NCBI GenBank assembly: GCA_965247245.1
Contig: CBDFGV010000003.1
Span: 1,178,001 to 1,242,000 of the forward strand
Direction: 5' to 3'
DNA length: 64,000 nucleotides
Source of the DNA: Tectiglobus sp965247245
GTDB taxonomy: Bacteria > Pseudomonadota > Alphaproteobacteria > Rhizobiales > Hyphomicrobiaceae
Positions 35,968 to 43,749 of this stretch are shown one piece after another (position 1 is the first letter of the stretch; each line of letters begins with the position of its first letter). Under the pieces are notes generated by a model. The model made no database searches. It was not told the origin of the DNA and was given only the letters and a program-made list of their open reading frames with translations. The position numbers and the translations under genes are program-made.

Positions 35968-37254
35968 ATGTTTCACTCGTTTTTTCCCAAACCCAGACTG
36001 TTCTTCGGATCATTCGCAGTTTGGGCGCTGTTCTGCGTCATCTTCTGGTTTTCTGGCGCGCGCGATTGGGGAGATGCCTTAAGCATCGGAAACTTGATTG
36101 GGTATGGCAATCCGGAAGCACTGGCCGCAAATGCCGATCAGGCGGCCAAGACGGCTCATACAGCTGCCACCAAGTGGGCACTCAACATTTGGTACTATCA
36201 GTACCTGATCGCATGCTTCGCGATCTATACCGCATTCTGGATGTGGTATTCACCGCATCAGTGGAGTTGGTGGTCTGTCGGCGGTACTTCGCTGATTGTG
36301 TTCGTCACTTGGTATCAAGTGCAAGTGGACGTAATGCTGAATGAGTGGTTCGGCCGGTTCTACAACACCATTCAGAAGGCTCTTGCCAAACCCAACAATA
36401 TTCAGCCGAACGAGTTCTGGGACCATATCTGGTCATTCTTGACGATCGTCATGATCTACATGGTCGTCGCTGTGCTGAATGCATTTTTCACGAAGCATTA
36501 CACGTTCCGATGGCGCACGGCGATGAACGACTTCTATATGGATCGCTGGGATCGACTGCGAAAAATTGAGGGGGCATCGCAACGCGTTCAGGAAGACACA
36601 AAGCGTTTTGCGATCATCACCGAGAGCCTCGGTGGACGCTTTCTTGATGCAGTGATGACGCTGCTGGCATTCCTCCCTATCCTTTGGGTCCTGTCAGAGC
36701 AGGTGCGCGTGCTGCCAGTCTTTGGCGAAGTCCCTAAAGGCCTGGTGTTCGTTGCCATCATCTGGGCTCTCGGCGGGACCGCGCTCCTTGCATCAGTCGG
36801 CATAAAACTGCCAGGTCTGGAATTCCGAAACCAGCGTGTTGAGGCGGCCTACCGCAAAGAGCTGGTCCTCGGCGAAGACCATGAAAGTCACGCAAAGCCG
36901 CCCACAGTTGCCGAACTCTTCGACAACGTACGAAAGAACTACTTTCGGCTGTTCTTCCACTACATGTACTTCGATGTGGCACGATACTCTTATTTGCAGT
37001 TCAGCGTGCTGGTACCCTACATGGCGCTCGCTCCCACCATTATTGCCGGCACCATCACTCTGGGTGTCATGCAGCAGATCGTCCGAGCATTCGGTCGCGT
37101 TGAAGGTGCCTTCCAGTTCCTGGTTCACTCCTGGACGACTATCGTTGAGCTGATCTCAATTTATAAGCGCCTCGCAGCGTTTGAAGCGACCCTCAACGAT
37201 CAGGAACTAACCGGCATCGAGTTGGAGGTTTTCGAAAACCAACCAGCAGAGTAA
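35968..37254 (+). CDS. bacA: Peptide antibiotic transporter SbmA/BacA
   Basis: Inner-membrane, proton-driven importer of peptides of the SbmA/BacA family, 428 residues. Helices alternate with polar loops as in SbmA: N-terminal FFPKPRLFFGSFAVW, GARDWGD, then WWSVGGTSLIVFVTWYQVQVDVMLNEWFGRFYN, which matches the conserved V-lNxWyg-FYd region. TFRWRTAMNDFYMDRWDRLRKIEGASQRVQEDTKR is the cytoplasmic coupling-helix stretch, and the end VEGAFQFLVHSWTTIVELISIYKRL is diagnostic. Related proteins carry antimicrobial peptides, bleomycin and vitamin B12, and affect lipid A chain composition in rhizobia. No ATP-binding domain is fused, so it is not the BclA type. A 9-base-stem hairpin follows. Confidence 0.93.
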   Translation: MFHSFFPKPRLFFGSFAVWALFCVIFWFSGARDWGDALSIGNLIGYGNPEALAANADQAAKTAHTAATKWALNIWYYQYLIACFAIYTAFWMWYSPHQWSWWSVGGTSLIVFVTWYQVQVDVMLNEWFGRFYNTIQKALAKPNNIQPNEFWDHIWSFLTIVMIYMVVAVLNAFFTKHYTFRWRTAMNDFYMDRWDRLRKIEGASQRVQEDTKRFAIITESLGGRFLDAVMTLLAFLPILWVLSEQVRVLPVFGEVPKGLVFVAIIWALGGTALLASVGIKLPGLEFRNQRVEAAYRKELVLGEDHESHAKPPTVAELFDNVRKNYFRLFFHYMYFDVARYSYLQFSVLVPYMALAPTIIAGTITLGVMQQIVRAFGRVEGAFQFLVHSWTTIVELISIYKRLAAFEATLNDQELTGIELEVFENQPAE

Positions 37255-37267
37255 TTGAACCCCAAAT

Positions 37268-37295
37268 GCGAAGGCCTGAATAACCGGGCCTTCGC
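37268..37295 (+). terminator. Hairpin between bacA and the FAD oxidase gene
   Basis: GCGAAGGCC (37268-37276) pairs perfectly with GGCCTTCGC (37287-37295) around a 10-base loop, 14 bases after the bacA stop. No T-run follows, so it may slow or stabilise rather than stop transcription into the next gene, which starts 24 bases later. Confidence 0.45.
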
Positions 37296-37318
37296 CAACT
37301 CTACTGAAAGAGCAGCAG

Positions 37319-38533
37319 ATGGCGCTTCCCAAAATCGTCTCACGACCTAAGAGACAGAGCTACGACGTCGTCATCATCGGCGGTGCGGTCATGGGATCTT
37401 CTAGCGCCTGGTTTCTTTCCGCCAACCCTGACTTCGACGGTTCGATCCTCGTCATCGAAAAGGATCCGACTTACGAGTTCTCATCGACGGCCCGCACGAA
37501 TAGCTGCATTCGCCAACAGTTCTCAAATCCTCTCAACGTGAAGATCTCACAGTTCGGTGTCGAATTCCTGCGCTCGTTTCGCGAGCGCCTTGGCGGCGAC
37601 CCCGAGGTGCCGGAGATCATTCTGCAAGAGTTTGGATACATGTACCTGGCAGACAACCCAGCGTCTGCTGCGGCGATGACCAGAAGCCAAGAACAACAAG
37701 CAGCTCTCGGTGCTGAAACGCGACTGCTCACAGCAGACCAGATTGCTGCAGAGTATCCGTTCTACAATCTCGATGGCATTCTGCTTGGTTGCCACAATCC
37801 TCGTGACGAAGGCTATTTCGACGGTGCCACCATGTTCGACTGGTGGCGTCGGAAAGCTCGACAGAACGGCGTTGAGTACGTCACGGCCGAGGTCACAGGA
37901 ATTAACCGCACCAACCAGCAGGCAACCAGCGTGGAACTCGCATCAGGCGAAACAATCAGCGCCGGCCAGTTCATTAATGCCAGTGGTCCAAGGGCAGCCA
38001 AAACCGCGCAAATGGCCGGGCTGGACATTCCAGTCGAGCCTCGCCGCCGTTACACATTTGTTTTCTCGGCAGAGAAGCCGTTGGAAAAAGATCTACCACT
38101 CACGATTGATCCGACCGGTGTTCACATGCGCAGCGACGGCCAGAACTACCTGTGCGGTTGTCCACCCGATGACGATCCGGCCGTCGCGTTCGACGATTTT
38201 GAATTTGATCACAACATTTGGCAGGACAAGGTCTGGCCGGCCCTGGCCAACCGCGTTCCCGCATTCGAGGCAATCAAAGTTGTGAATTCATGGGTCGGTC
38301 ACTACGCGTTCAACGTCTTTGATCACAACGCGATCATTGGCCAACATCCAGAGGTCAAAAACTTCGTTTTAGTGAACGGTTTTTCTGGACATGGCTTCCA
38401 GCAATCACCTGCCATGGGACGAGGTGTGTCCGAACTCGTAACCTACGGCGAGTATCGCGAGCTCGATATGCGAGAACTTGGTTATGAGCGCATCGCAGCA
38501 GGCACACCATTTGATGAGCAGGCCATTATTTAG
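37319..38533 (+). CDS. FAD-dependent oxidoreductase (DAO family, FOXRED1/sarcosine-oxidase-like)
   Basis: Flavoprotein of 404 residues that oxidises an amine or N-methyl amino acid. The FAD motif is VVIIGGAVMGSSSAWFLS, followed by STARTNSCIRQQFS, the loop typical of the FOXRED1/sarcosine oxidase branch, and GYFDGATMFDWWRRKARQNGVEY. The C terminus has NSWVGHYAFNVFDHNAIIG and NGFSGHGFQQSPAMGRGV. It has no covalent-flavin Cys that can be assigned. It starts 64 bases after bacA and is followed 17 bases later by a small membrane protein, which suggests one transcript. Confidence 0.88.
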   Translation: MALPKIVSRPKRQSYDVVIIGGAVMGSSSAWFLSANPDFDGSILVIEKDPTYEFSSTARTNSCIRQQFSNPLNVKISQFGVEFLRSFRERLGGDPEVPEIILQEFGYMYLADNPASAAAMTRSQEQQAALGAETRLLTADQIAAEYPFYNLDGILLGCHNPRDEGYFDGATMFDWWRRKARQNGVEYVTAEVTGINRTNQQATSVELASGETISAGQFINASGPRAAKTAQMAGLDIPVEPRRRYTFVFSAEKPLEKDLPLTIDPTGVHMRSDGQNYLCGCPPDDDPAVAFDDFEFDHNIWQDKVWPALANRVPAFEAIKVVNSWVGHYAFNVFDHNAIIGQHPEVKNFVLVNGFSGHGFQQSPAMGRGVSELVTYGEYRELDMRELGYERIAAGTPFDEQAII

Positions 38534-38550
38534 CACCCATCCCGAACACA

Positions 38551-38859
38551 ATGGGCATTGCCATGAAGATCCATACCGACAATCTGGTTATTCGCGTAGG
38601 CGCAACTCTTCTAAGCATTGGGTATGCCGTAGTCGCTGTGTTTTCTCTCCACATGAGTGCCGAAGCGCCCAATCCGGTGCTAGCAGACCGCGCATTCTGG
38701 ATGGGCATCACTTTCCTTATTGCTGCTGGGCTAGCACTACCGATCTCCTGGTTAGTCGCAGATCTCAGCAATATATGGTGCATACCTCCGAGAAAATCCC
38801 GCTTGGACCGGATCGCCAACGACGGCAACAGCAGCCCGCCGCGAGACCAGCATTCCTAA
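38551..38859 (+). CDS. Small two-helix membrane protein
   Basis: 102-residue protein with two hydrophobic helices, about residues 13-34 (VIRVGATLLSIGYAVVAVFS) and 47-72 (FWMGITFLIAAGLALPISWLVA), and a polar C-terminal tail. It begins 17 bases after the FAD oxidase stop, so it is likely co-transcribed. ATG 38551 or ATG 38563 may be the start. It is not recognised; the helical layout could suit an accessory subunit, but that is inference. Confidence 0.55.
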   Translation: MGIAMKIHTDNLVIRVGATLLSIGYAVVAVFSLHMSAEAPNPVLADRAFWMGITFLIAAGLALPISWLVADLSNIWCIPPRKSRLDRIANDGNSSPPRDQHS

Positions 38860-38978
38860 GCGGGTGTCTCCCAAGGGCGTTTCCAAGAGTTGCATGAGCG
38901 TTAAGACGAGCTACGATAACCCTCAACAGCCGCCTCAGCCGGCACTACCCAACCCGCAATTGCGGAAGGATCACGCAC

Positions 38979-39140
38979 ATGACCGGCCATTTTCTTAGTG
39001 ACGTGATCCTAGTAGGCGTTGGGTTGATCGTGTTCACATGGATCTTCAGCGCCCTATTCGGTTGGATTTACTTCGCCTGGATGATGCTCCCTGGTCCTGC
39101 AGCCAACCTTTTGAAGAACATGTTTCGGCGATCGACCTGA
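38979..39140 (+). CDS. 53-residue single-helix membrane protein
   Basis: Short frame MTGHFLSDVILVGVGL to FRRST then TGA. It has a long hydrophobic span of about residues 7-37 with aromatic residues (WIFSALFGWIYFAWMM) and a basic C terminus (KNMFRRS), positive-inside for a C-in topology. GGAAGGA lies 8 bases before the ATG, one of the best ribosome sites in this region. Unrecognised; likely a real small membrane protein. Confidence 0.6.
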   Translation: MTGHFLSDVILVGVGLIVFTWIFSALFGWIYFAWMMLPGPAANLLKNMFRRST

Positions 39141-39252
39141 ATTACCAATGCATCAGTGATGAGATGTCCGCCTCGTTGCCCGCTTGACGACGAAGTACGC
39201 GCGGGGGCAGCCTACAAAAGTAGTGCGATCAGACTTGATGATAGGCCTTGAC

Positions 39253-40428
39253 ATGGATACGACGCCCAACATTACAGCCACCAGCCGCGCCGAGAGCGTT
39301 GCTCGATCTGTCGCCGACGCAGGCGACGCAATCGAGAGCGGACGTGAGCTGCCGGTTGCGCTGCTGAATGTGTTGCATGATGCCCGCCTGTTTCGGCTCC
39401 TGCTGCCCAAGGACCTTGATGGCGATGAACTCGACCCTGTCACGTTGTCCAAGGTGACTGAGATTATTGCGGCACAAGACGGAAGTACCGCTTGGTGCCT
39501 TGGGCAGGGCGCAGGCTGCGCAATGTCAGCGGCATTCCTTGATCGCTCGATCGCCAAGGAGGTTTTTGGCCCGTCAAACTCCGTGCTGGCTTGGGGTGCC
39601 GGCATCCAGGGCAGAGCCACTGCAGTTGACGGAGGATACAGGGTAAGTGGCCGTTGGACATTTGCCAGTGGCAGTCGCCACGCAACTTGGCTTGGTGGGC
39701 ACAGCTTTGTCTTTAATGCGGACGGTTCACCGCGCATTGGTCCAAATGGCAAACAAGTTGACCGGACGGCACTTTTCCGACGCGACAATGTGCAGATCCA
39801 CGATGACTGGAACGTGGTCGGCCTGCGCGGAACTGGCAGTGACAGTTACTCTGTCGAAGAACTTTTTGTGCCGGAAGAATACACGTTAGACCGTGAGAAC
39901 CACAACGAATTGCGCGTCGATGGTGAGGTCTATGAGCTAACGACCACACAGGTCTTTGCCTCAGCATTTGCAGGCGTCATGCTCGGTATCGCTCGCGGCA
40001 TGATAGATGACCTGCGCTCGCTTGCTTTGACAAAGACGCCAAGAGGCGCCGCATCGTCGCTGCTGGATAGCCAGATGTTTCATGCCCAGTTCGCCGATCT
40101 GAAGGCACGACATGGCGCAGCCCGCAGTTTCCTGCACGAGACACTCAGTAAAATCTGGGACGAAATTCTAGCGGGACGCAGTCTATCGATCGAGCAACGT
40201 GCAGAGGTGCGCCTAGCGACGACACACGCCATCAACCAAGGTGTCGAATTGGCGGTCGAGGCCTATCGAATGGCAGGCCAGAATGCCATTTTTCAGAGTG
40301 GCAGCTTCGAGCGCCGACTTCGTGACGCCAATGCGGCCTCGCAGCAGGTCCAGGGTCGCAAATCACACTATGCGACCGTGGGCCGGGTAATGCTTGGCCT
40401 AGAGCCGGACGCCAAAATGTTTCTTTAG
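39253..40428 (+). CDS. Acyl-CoA dehydrogenase-fold flavin monooxygenase-like protein
   Basis: Protein of about 391 residues with the acyl-CoA dehydrogenase fold but of the HsaA/DszC/HpaB-like hydroxylase branch. Helical N domain: LFRLLLPKDLDGDELDPVTL and IAAQDGSTAWCLGQG. Barrel: VSGRWTFASGSRHATWLGGH, a hallmark of two-component flavin hydroxylases, then VVGLRGTGSDSYSVEELFVPEE. C-terminal helices: EAYRMAGQNAIFQSGSFERRLRDANAASQQ. The catalytic Glu of true acyl-CoA dehydrogenases is not apparent. It would need a flavin reductase partner, not seen nearby. ATG 39253 is preferred; ATG 39238 and an upstream start at 39184 are alternatives. Confidence 0.85.
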   Translation: MDTTPNITATSRAESVARSVADAGDAIESGRELPVALLNVLHDARLFRLLLPKDLDGDELDPVTLSKVTEIIAAQDGSTAWCLGQGAGCAMSAAFLDRSIAKEVFGPSNSVLAWGAGIQGRATAVDGGYRVSGRWTFASGSRHATWLGGHSFVFNADGSPRIGPNGKQVDRTALFRRDNVQIHDDWNVVGLRGTGSDSYSVEELFVPEEYTLDRENHNELRVDGEVYELTTTQVFASAFAGVMLGIARGMIDDLRSLALTKTPRGAASSLLDSQMFHAQFADLKARHGAARSFLHETLSKIWDEILAGRSLSIEQRAEVRLATTHAINQGVELAVEAYRMAGQNAIFQSGSFERRLRDANAASQQVQGRKSHYATVGRVMLGLEPDAKMFL

Positions 40429-40493
40429 TAGCAAAACCGGAAATCGCTGCTTTCTTCATCGAAAACTACGTCGAAAGCCAATGAACGATGCTG

Positions 40494-40509
40494 TGTGATC
40501 TTGTTCACA
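40494..40509 (+). promoter_or_regulatory. CRP-type binding site, TGTGA-N6-TCACA
   Basis: TGTGATCTTGTTCACA is a perfect TGTGA/TCACA palindrome with a 6-base spacer and fits the E. coli CRP consensus at 14 of 16 positions. Its centre (40501.5) lies 41.5 bases upstream of base 40543, where transcription would start if TATAAA (40531-40536) is the -10 box. That is the exact spacing of class II CRP promoters. It points at the candidate small RNA downstream. Confidence 0.65.
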
Positions 40510-40542
40510 GCGCATTCAGCGACGGCAAACTATAAAGATTAT

Positions 40543-40749
40543 CAAGAACGGCGAACAGAGCTTTCCCCCGGCTCATCGCCAACCAGCCGGACGCAGCGAA
40601 GTCCCCCCTAAGCCGCGGCGTCCGATTTGGCCAGCCCCTTCTGGCCAAGCAGTTTTGATCTATTATTAGCCCCACGTGGAGGTCGGGCGAGTAAAAGCAA
40701 CGCCCACGTGGTTCTTGGACCGTCTCTCCCCCGAACGGTCCTTTTTTCT
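40543..40749 (+). ncRNA. Candidate CRP-controlled small RNA with intrinsic terminator
   Basis: The 367-base spacer 40429-40795 has no believable protein frame but carries a full transcription unit: a CRP-type site at 40494-40509, -10 box TATAAA at 40531, three stems, and a terminator. Stems are CCGGCT/AGCCGG (40568-40590), TTGGCCAG/CTGGCCAA (40627-40648, loop CCCCTT) and the terminator GGACCGT/ACGGTCC (40716-40740) followed by six T. CCCACGTGG occurs twice (40671 and 40702). Unpaired C-rich stretches (loop CCCCTT and TCTCTCCCCC inside the terminator loop) look like anti-Shine-Dalgarno seeds. The exact 5' end is inferred. Neighbours on both sides end or point away, so it is not a leader of another gene. 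Confidence 0.55.
40716..40746 (+). terminator. Intrinsic terminator of the candidate small RNA
   Basis: GGACCGT (40716-40722) pairs with ACGGTCC (40734-40740) around an 11-base C-rich loop, followed at once by TTTTTT. It works on the plus strand only; there is no A-run on the other side to serve the minus-strand glycosyltransferase gene. Confidence 0.85.
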
Positions 40750-40795
40750 TTTTCATTGTGGCTAAAAGCTAATCCGCGAATGCAAAGCGTGGTGG

Positions 40796-41542
40796 TCAAG
40801 GCACCCAAGCGATGTGCTGGCTGACCCACCATATCAGCGCTGCAGCTGCCACACCGCCTAAGATCATCGCCACGCGTCGGGCCCGACGAATTAAGCGCCG
40901 CCACTTGAACTGCTGTCGGCTTGCCTGAAAATGCTCGATCACCGGTTCCGCACCGGGTTTGTCAAATATCTTGTAATAAGTTGGCGGCAGAACAGCTACT
41001 GAGACCCCTGCCATATCTTCAAAAGCCATGTAGATCATGTCTTCGTCGACTGTCAGCGGCTTACAATGCTGCTCGGCATCCTTCCACAGCCTGGCAAATC
41101 TGCGCCCGCCTTCAGAATTCTTGATGAACACTGTACCGGCCGAAATTCGCAAGTAGTGCGTGTTGTAAACTTTGGTCGGATGAAAAAGCAGAGAAACATC
41201 CGCTTGCAAGTCGTCAAAGAACGTCAAAGGACGGCGCACGACAGCATCTGCGTCAAGATACAGTATATCCTTGTCGCCAAACTTCTCAATGCAATGGTTG
41301 ACGAAGACCGGCTTCAGCCGCGTCGTTGCCTCCCACGTGGCAGCACGTTGAAAAAGCTTGAAGTAGTGGTTGATCCCCTGGGCTTCGAGCGATTTTTTCA
41401 GAGAGGTAATCTGTTCAAGATAGTTGGGAGTGTAAAACGCACACGCAATGTAGGGCTGACCGCCTTCAAGCCAGGAGTACTCCTCAGGCAGCTCCTCAAG
41501 CACCTCTCCGGTGCTGCTCAATATTGGCGTCGTATCTTGCAT
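40796..41542 (-). CDS. Glycosyltransferase-like protein with C-terminal membrane helix
   Basis: 248-residue protein with a nucleotide-sugar-transferase type fold. The DxD metal motif is YLDADAVVRRPL; upstream is ACAFYTPNYLEQITSLKKSL, downstream LRISAGTVFIKNSEGGRRFARLW and DEDMIYMAFEDMAG. The C terminus has a basic KWRRLIRRARR followed by a membrane helix (about 222-240, VAMILGGVAAAALIWWV). That anchors the catalytic domain to the membrane, probably on the cytoplasmic side. ATG 41542 fits best: it starts just after the stop of the partner gene at 41548 with GGGAG about 9 bases upstream. The glycan or lipid acceptor is unknown. Confidence 0.7.
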   Translation of the reverse strand: MQDTTPILSSTGEVLEELPEEYSWLEGGQPYIACAFYTPNYLEQITSLKKSLEAQGINHYFKLFQRAATWEATTRLKPVFVNHCIEKFGDKDILYLDADAVVRRPLTFFDDLQADVSLLFHPTKVYNTHYLRISAGTVFIKNSEGGRRFARLWKDAEQHCKPLTVDEDMIYMAFEDMAGVSVAVLPPTYYKIFDKPGAEPVIEHFQASRQQFKWRRLIRRARRVAMILGGVAAAALIWWVSQHIAWVP

Positions 41543-41547
41543 TACAC

Positions 41548-42366
41548 TCACTCCCGCCAATATTCCGCAATCCAGTCTGCTGGCTTGAAACGACGCTTCA
41601 TAGGCCGCAGCTGAAAACCCTGGCCAACGCGCTTCTTGGGCTCATGTTCACCACGCATTGCAGTAGCAGGTGTAATCGATCCATAAAAGATAAGGATCTT
41701 ACCTTCCGCCGGTTTTTTTGGTTTTGAGAAAAATCGCAACACCCGGTTGCGCGGCAAACAGGCAATATTGAACGGAACGCACCAGTCAGAAGGCCAAAAA
41801 GTAGCCTCATCGACAGCTTTAGTGAGAAAATTCTGCTCCTTGCCATCATAGGTATCGAAGATCACCTGCTCCGGCGTCGCATAGAATCGATCCAGAACAG
41901 CGGCCTCGTGACCAATGAAGTAGCGAACGACGGAGCTATTTCCGTACCCAAGATGCGGATCCTTCCACTCCTGGATGATAAGAAACCGGCCGGGATGACA
42001 AAAAAGGTCATCAATTGAGCCAATGATGACCACGTCGAGATCTAGGAATAAGGTCATGCCATCCAGACCACCCAGATCCTTCTGCATCAGCCCAAGCTTC
42101 GGCCAGTACTTCCCCAGCTTACTGTCGAAACGCACCTCAGGCATTGGCTGGCACTCAACCTCAGGGCGAATTCCTTCGGCATCGTCCGTAAAACAAACAA
42201 AACGGATGTTCCAAGTTGTATTGCGCTTGACCATGCCGTAGAGGCGATTGACCCATTCGGGCCCATAGCGATCACCCCATTTCATGCAAACGACATTCGC
42301 CATCTGCGACTGCTGCGCTCGATCAAACTCGCGCTGCCAGGACCGTGACGTATTTGGGCCGCTCAC
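41548..42366 (-). CDS. Glycosyltransferase, GT8-like
   Basis: 272-residue protein of a GT8-like family. VVCMKWGDRYGPEWVNRLYGMV is the conserved opening; FVCFTDDAEGIRPEV follows; LFLDLDVVIIGSIDDLF is the DxD motif; GNSSVVRYF, WPSDWCVPFN, FYGSITP and the closing PADWIAEYW are typical of a rhizobial family of soluble glycosyltransferases. GTG 42366 has AGGA close upstream; homologues more often begin at the Met of MANVVCMKWG (42303). It sits directly upstream of the second transferase, so they probably work on one surface glycan. Confidence 0.8.
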   Translation of the reverse strand: MSGPNTSRSWQREFDRAQQSQMANVVCMKWGDRYGPEWVNRLYGMVKRNTTWNIRFVCFTDDAEGIRPEVECQPMPEVRFDSKLGKYWPKLGLMQKDLGGLDGMTLFLDLDVVIIGSIDDLFCHPGRFLIIQEWKDPHLGYGNSSVVRYFIGHEAAVLDRFYATPEQVIFDTYDGKEQNFLTKAVDEATFWPSDWCVPFNIACLPRNRVLRFFSKPKKPAEGKILIFYGSITPATAMRGEHEPKKRVGQGFQLRPMKRRFKPADWIAEYWRE

Positions 42367-42585
42367 ATCATCCTACTTGGGCTCTCCCAGCAGCAAGTGC
42401 AGACTTCTGCTGGTGTATTGGTTGTTTCACCGCTGTCCTATCGCGCCAAGCTCACCATCACAACGCGGCGTGCTGTAACGGGTTCACAAGACACTGATTC
42501 GTTTTTGGCACGATCATAAACAGATCGTTAAGGCTCCTTTCCTATGGTGACTGCAGTTGGTGACTAGTTAACGAAGGTAAGCGCG

Positions 42586-43593
42586 ATGAGCATCGTCAAT
42601 TCATTAATCTTCGACGAAATTTGCAACCGGGGCTGTATTCGTGACGCCGATGTTGCCCAGCTCCGCGAAGCCTACTACGCCGATGGACAGATCCTTGAGG
42701 ATGAGGCTGCCAGCCTGTTCGAGATCAATGATGCCTGCCGTGTACAGGAAACAACGTGGGCTCCCTTTTTCATCGAGGCCATTACAGACTTCATTGTTAA
42801 TGATGCAGACCCTCAAGGCTATATCACCAAGGCCAACGCTGACTGGCTGATTGAGTGTGTGTCTCGCGATGGCAGTGTCCAGACGCAGACTGAACTCGAA
42901 CTGCTGCTGAAGGTTTTGGATACGGCTCGCTGGTCGCCGGAATGCCTCGTGGAGTTCACTCTTCAGCAGGTCAAACTGGCTGTATGCGATGGAACTGGCC
43001 CGCTGCGCGCAGGAACGTCTTTAGACGCTGGCACAATCACAGATGATGATGTCGACCTGCTGCGACGCATCCTTTACGCCTTTGCTGGCGACGGCAACAT
43101 CGCCATCACACGAAAAGAAGCGGAAATCCTGTTCGACATTAACGACCGTATAGCGGACGGACCGCAAAATCCAGCATTCACTGAGCTCTTCATCAAAGCG
43201 ATATCAAGTTGCGTGATGGCAGCCTCTGGCTACAGCGCTCCGCCCCGCGAGGAGATGCTGCGTCGCGAAGCCTGGCTTGAGAGCCGCGGCGACCTAAGCC
43301 TCGGGAACATGCTGACCAGTGCATTCCAGGGCGGCTTTGCGGGCATCTTCGGCATTTATCAGGAACAGACAGCAGAACAGCGTGCTCTCGCGAGGCTTGA
43401 GCAACAACGCTTGGAAATCATTACAAATCAAGAGATTACAAACAGCGAAGCAAGCTGGCTTGTGGACCGCATCGACCGTGATGATCAAATCACGCCCAAT
43501 GAGCAAGCGCTGCTTCTGTGCATAAAAGAGGCAAGCCCAAGGATTGCACCGGAACTTCTACCACTCCTGGACAAGGTTGACCAAGCTGCCTAG
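42586..43593 (+). CDS. Internally duplicated helical protein, unknown function
   Basis: 335-residue cytoplasmic protein, acidic, without signal or membrane helix. It appears to be built from a duplicated unit. Unit 1 has ADGQILEDEAASLFEIND at about residue 31 and ITKANADWLIECVSRDG at about 80; unit 2 has GDGNIAITRKEAEILFDIND at about 170 and ITNSEASWLVDRIDRDDQI at about 288. The repeated DG-x-I-x-x-x-E-A-x-x-LF-x-IND pattern resembles TerB-like acidic turns. Between them lies a Gly-rich FQGGFAGIFG segment. GAAGG lies about 9 bases before the ATG. It is transcribed alone. Metal binding is a guess; no known family could be named with confidence. Confidence 0.75.
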   Translation: MSIVNSLIFDEICNRGCIRDADVAQLREAYYADGQILEDEAASLFEINDACRVQETTWAPFFIEAITDFIVNDADPQGYITKANADWLIECVSRDGSVQTQTELELLLKVLDTARWSPECLVEFTLQQVKLAVCDGTGPLRAGTSLDAGTITDDDVDLLRRILYAFAGDGNIAITRKEAEILFDINDRIADGPQNPAFTELFIKAISSCVMAASGYSAPPREEMLRREAWLESRGDLSLGNMLTSAFQGGFAGIFGIYQEQTAEQRALARLEQQRLEIITNQEITNSEASWLVDRIDRDDQITPNEQALLLCIKEASPRIAPELLPLLDKVDQAA

Positions 43594-43749
43594 CTACAGG
43601 CGAGTGATAAAAGGGATTCGGGGGCATCTGCGACACTGCGGCCTGGGGCCACGCACCAGATTTCCGACCAACGCTGAATTGTCCAGGATATTGCGCGCGG
43701 CTATGGTGATCGCCGCTCGACGACATAACGCAGTGGGATCCCAAAAGAG

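Noticed and set aside
35664..36344. 226-residue plus-strand frame running into bacA
   Set aside because: Overlaps bacA in another frame, no family resemblance, no ribosome site.
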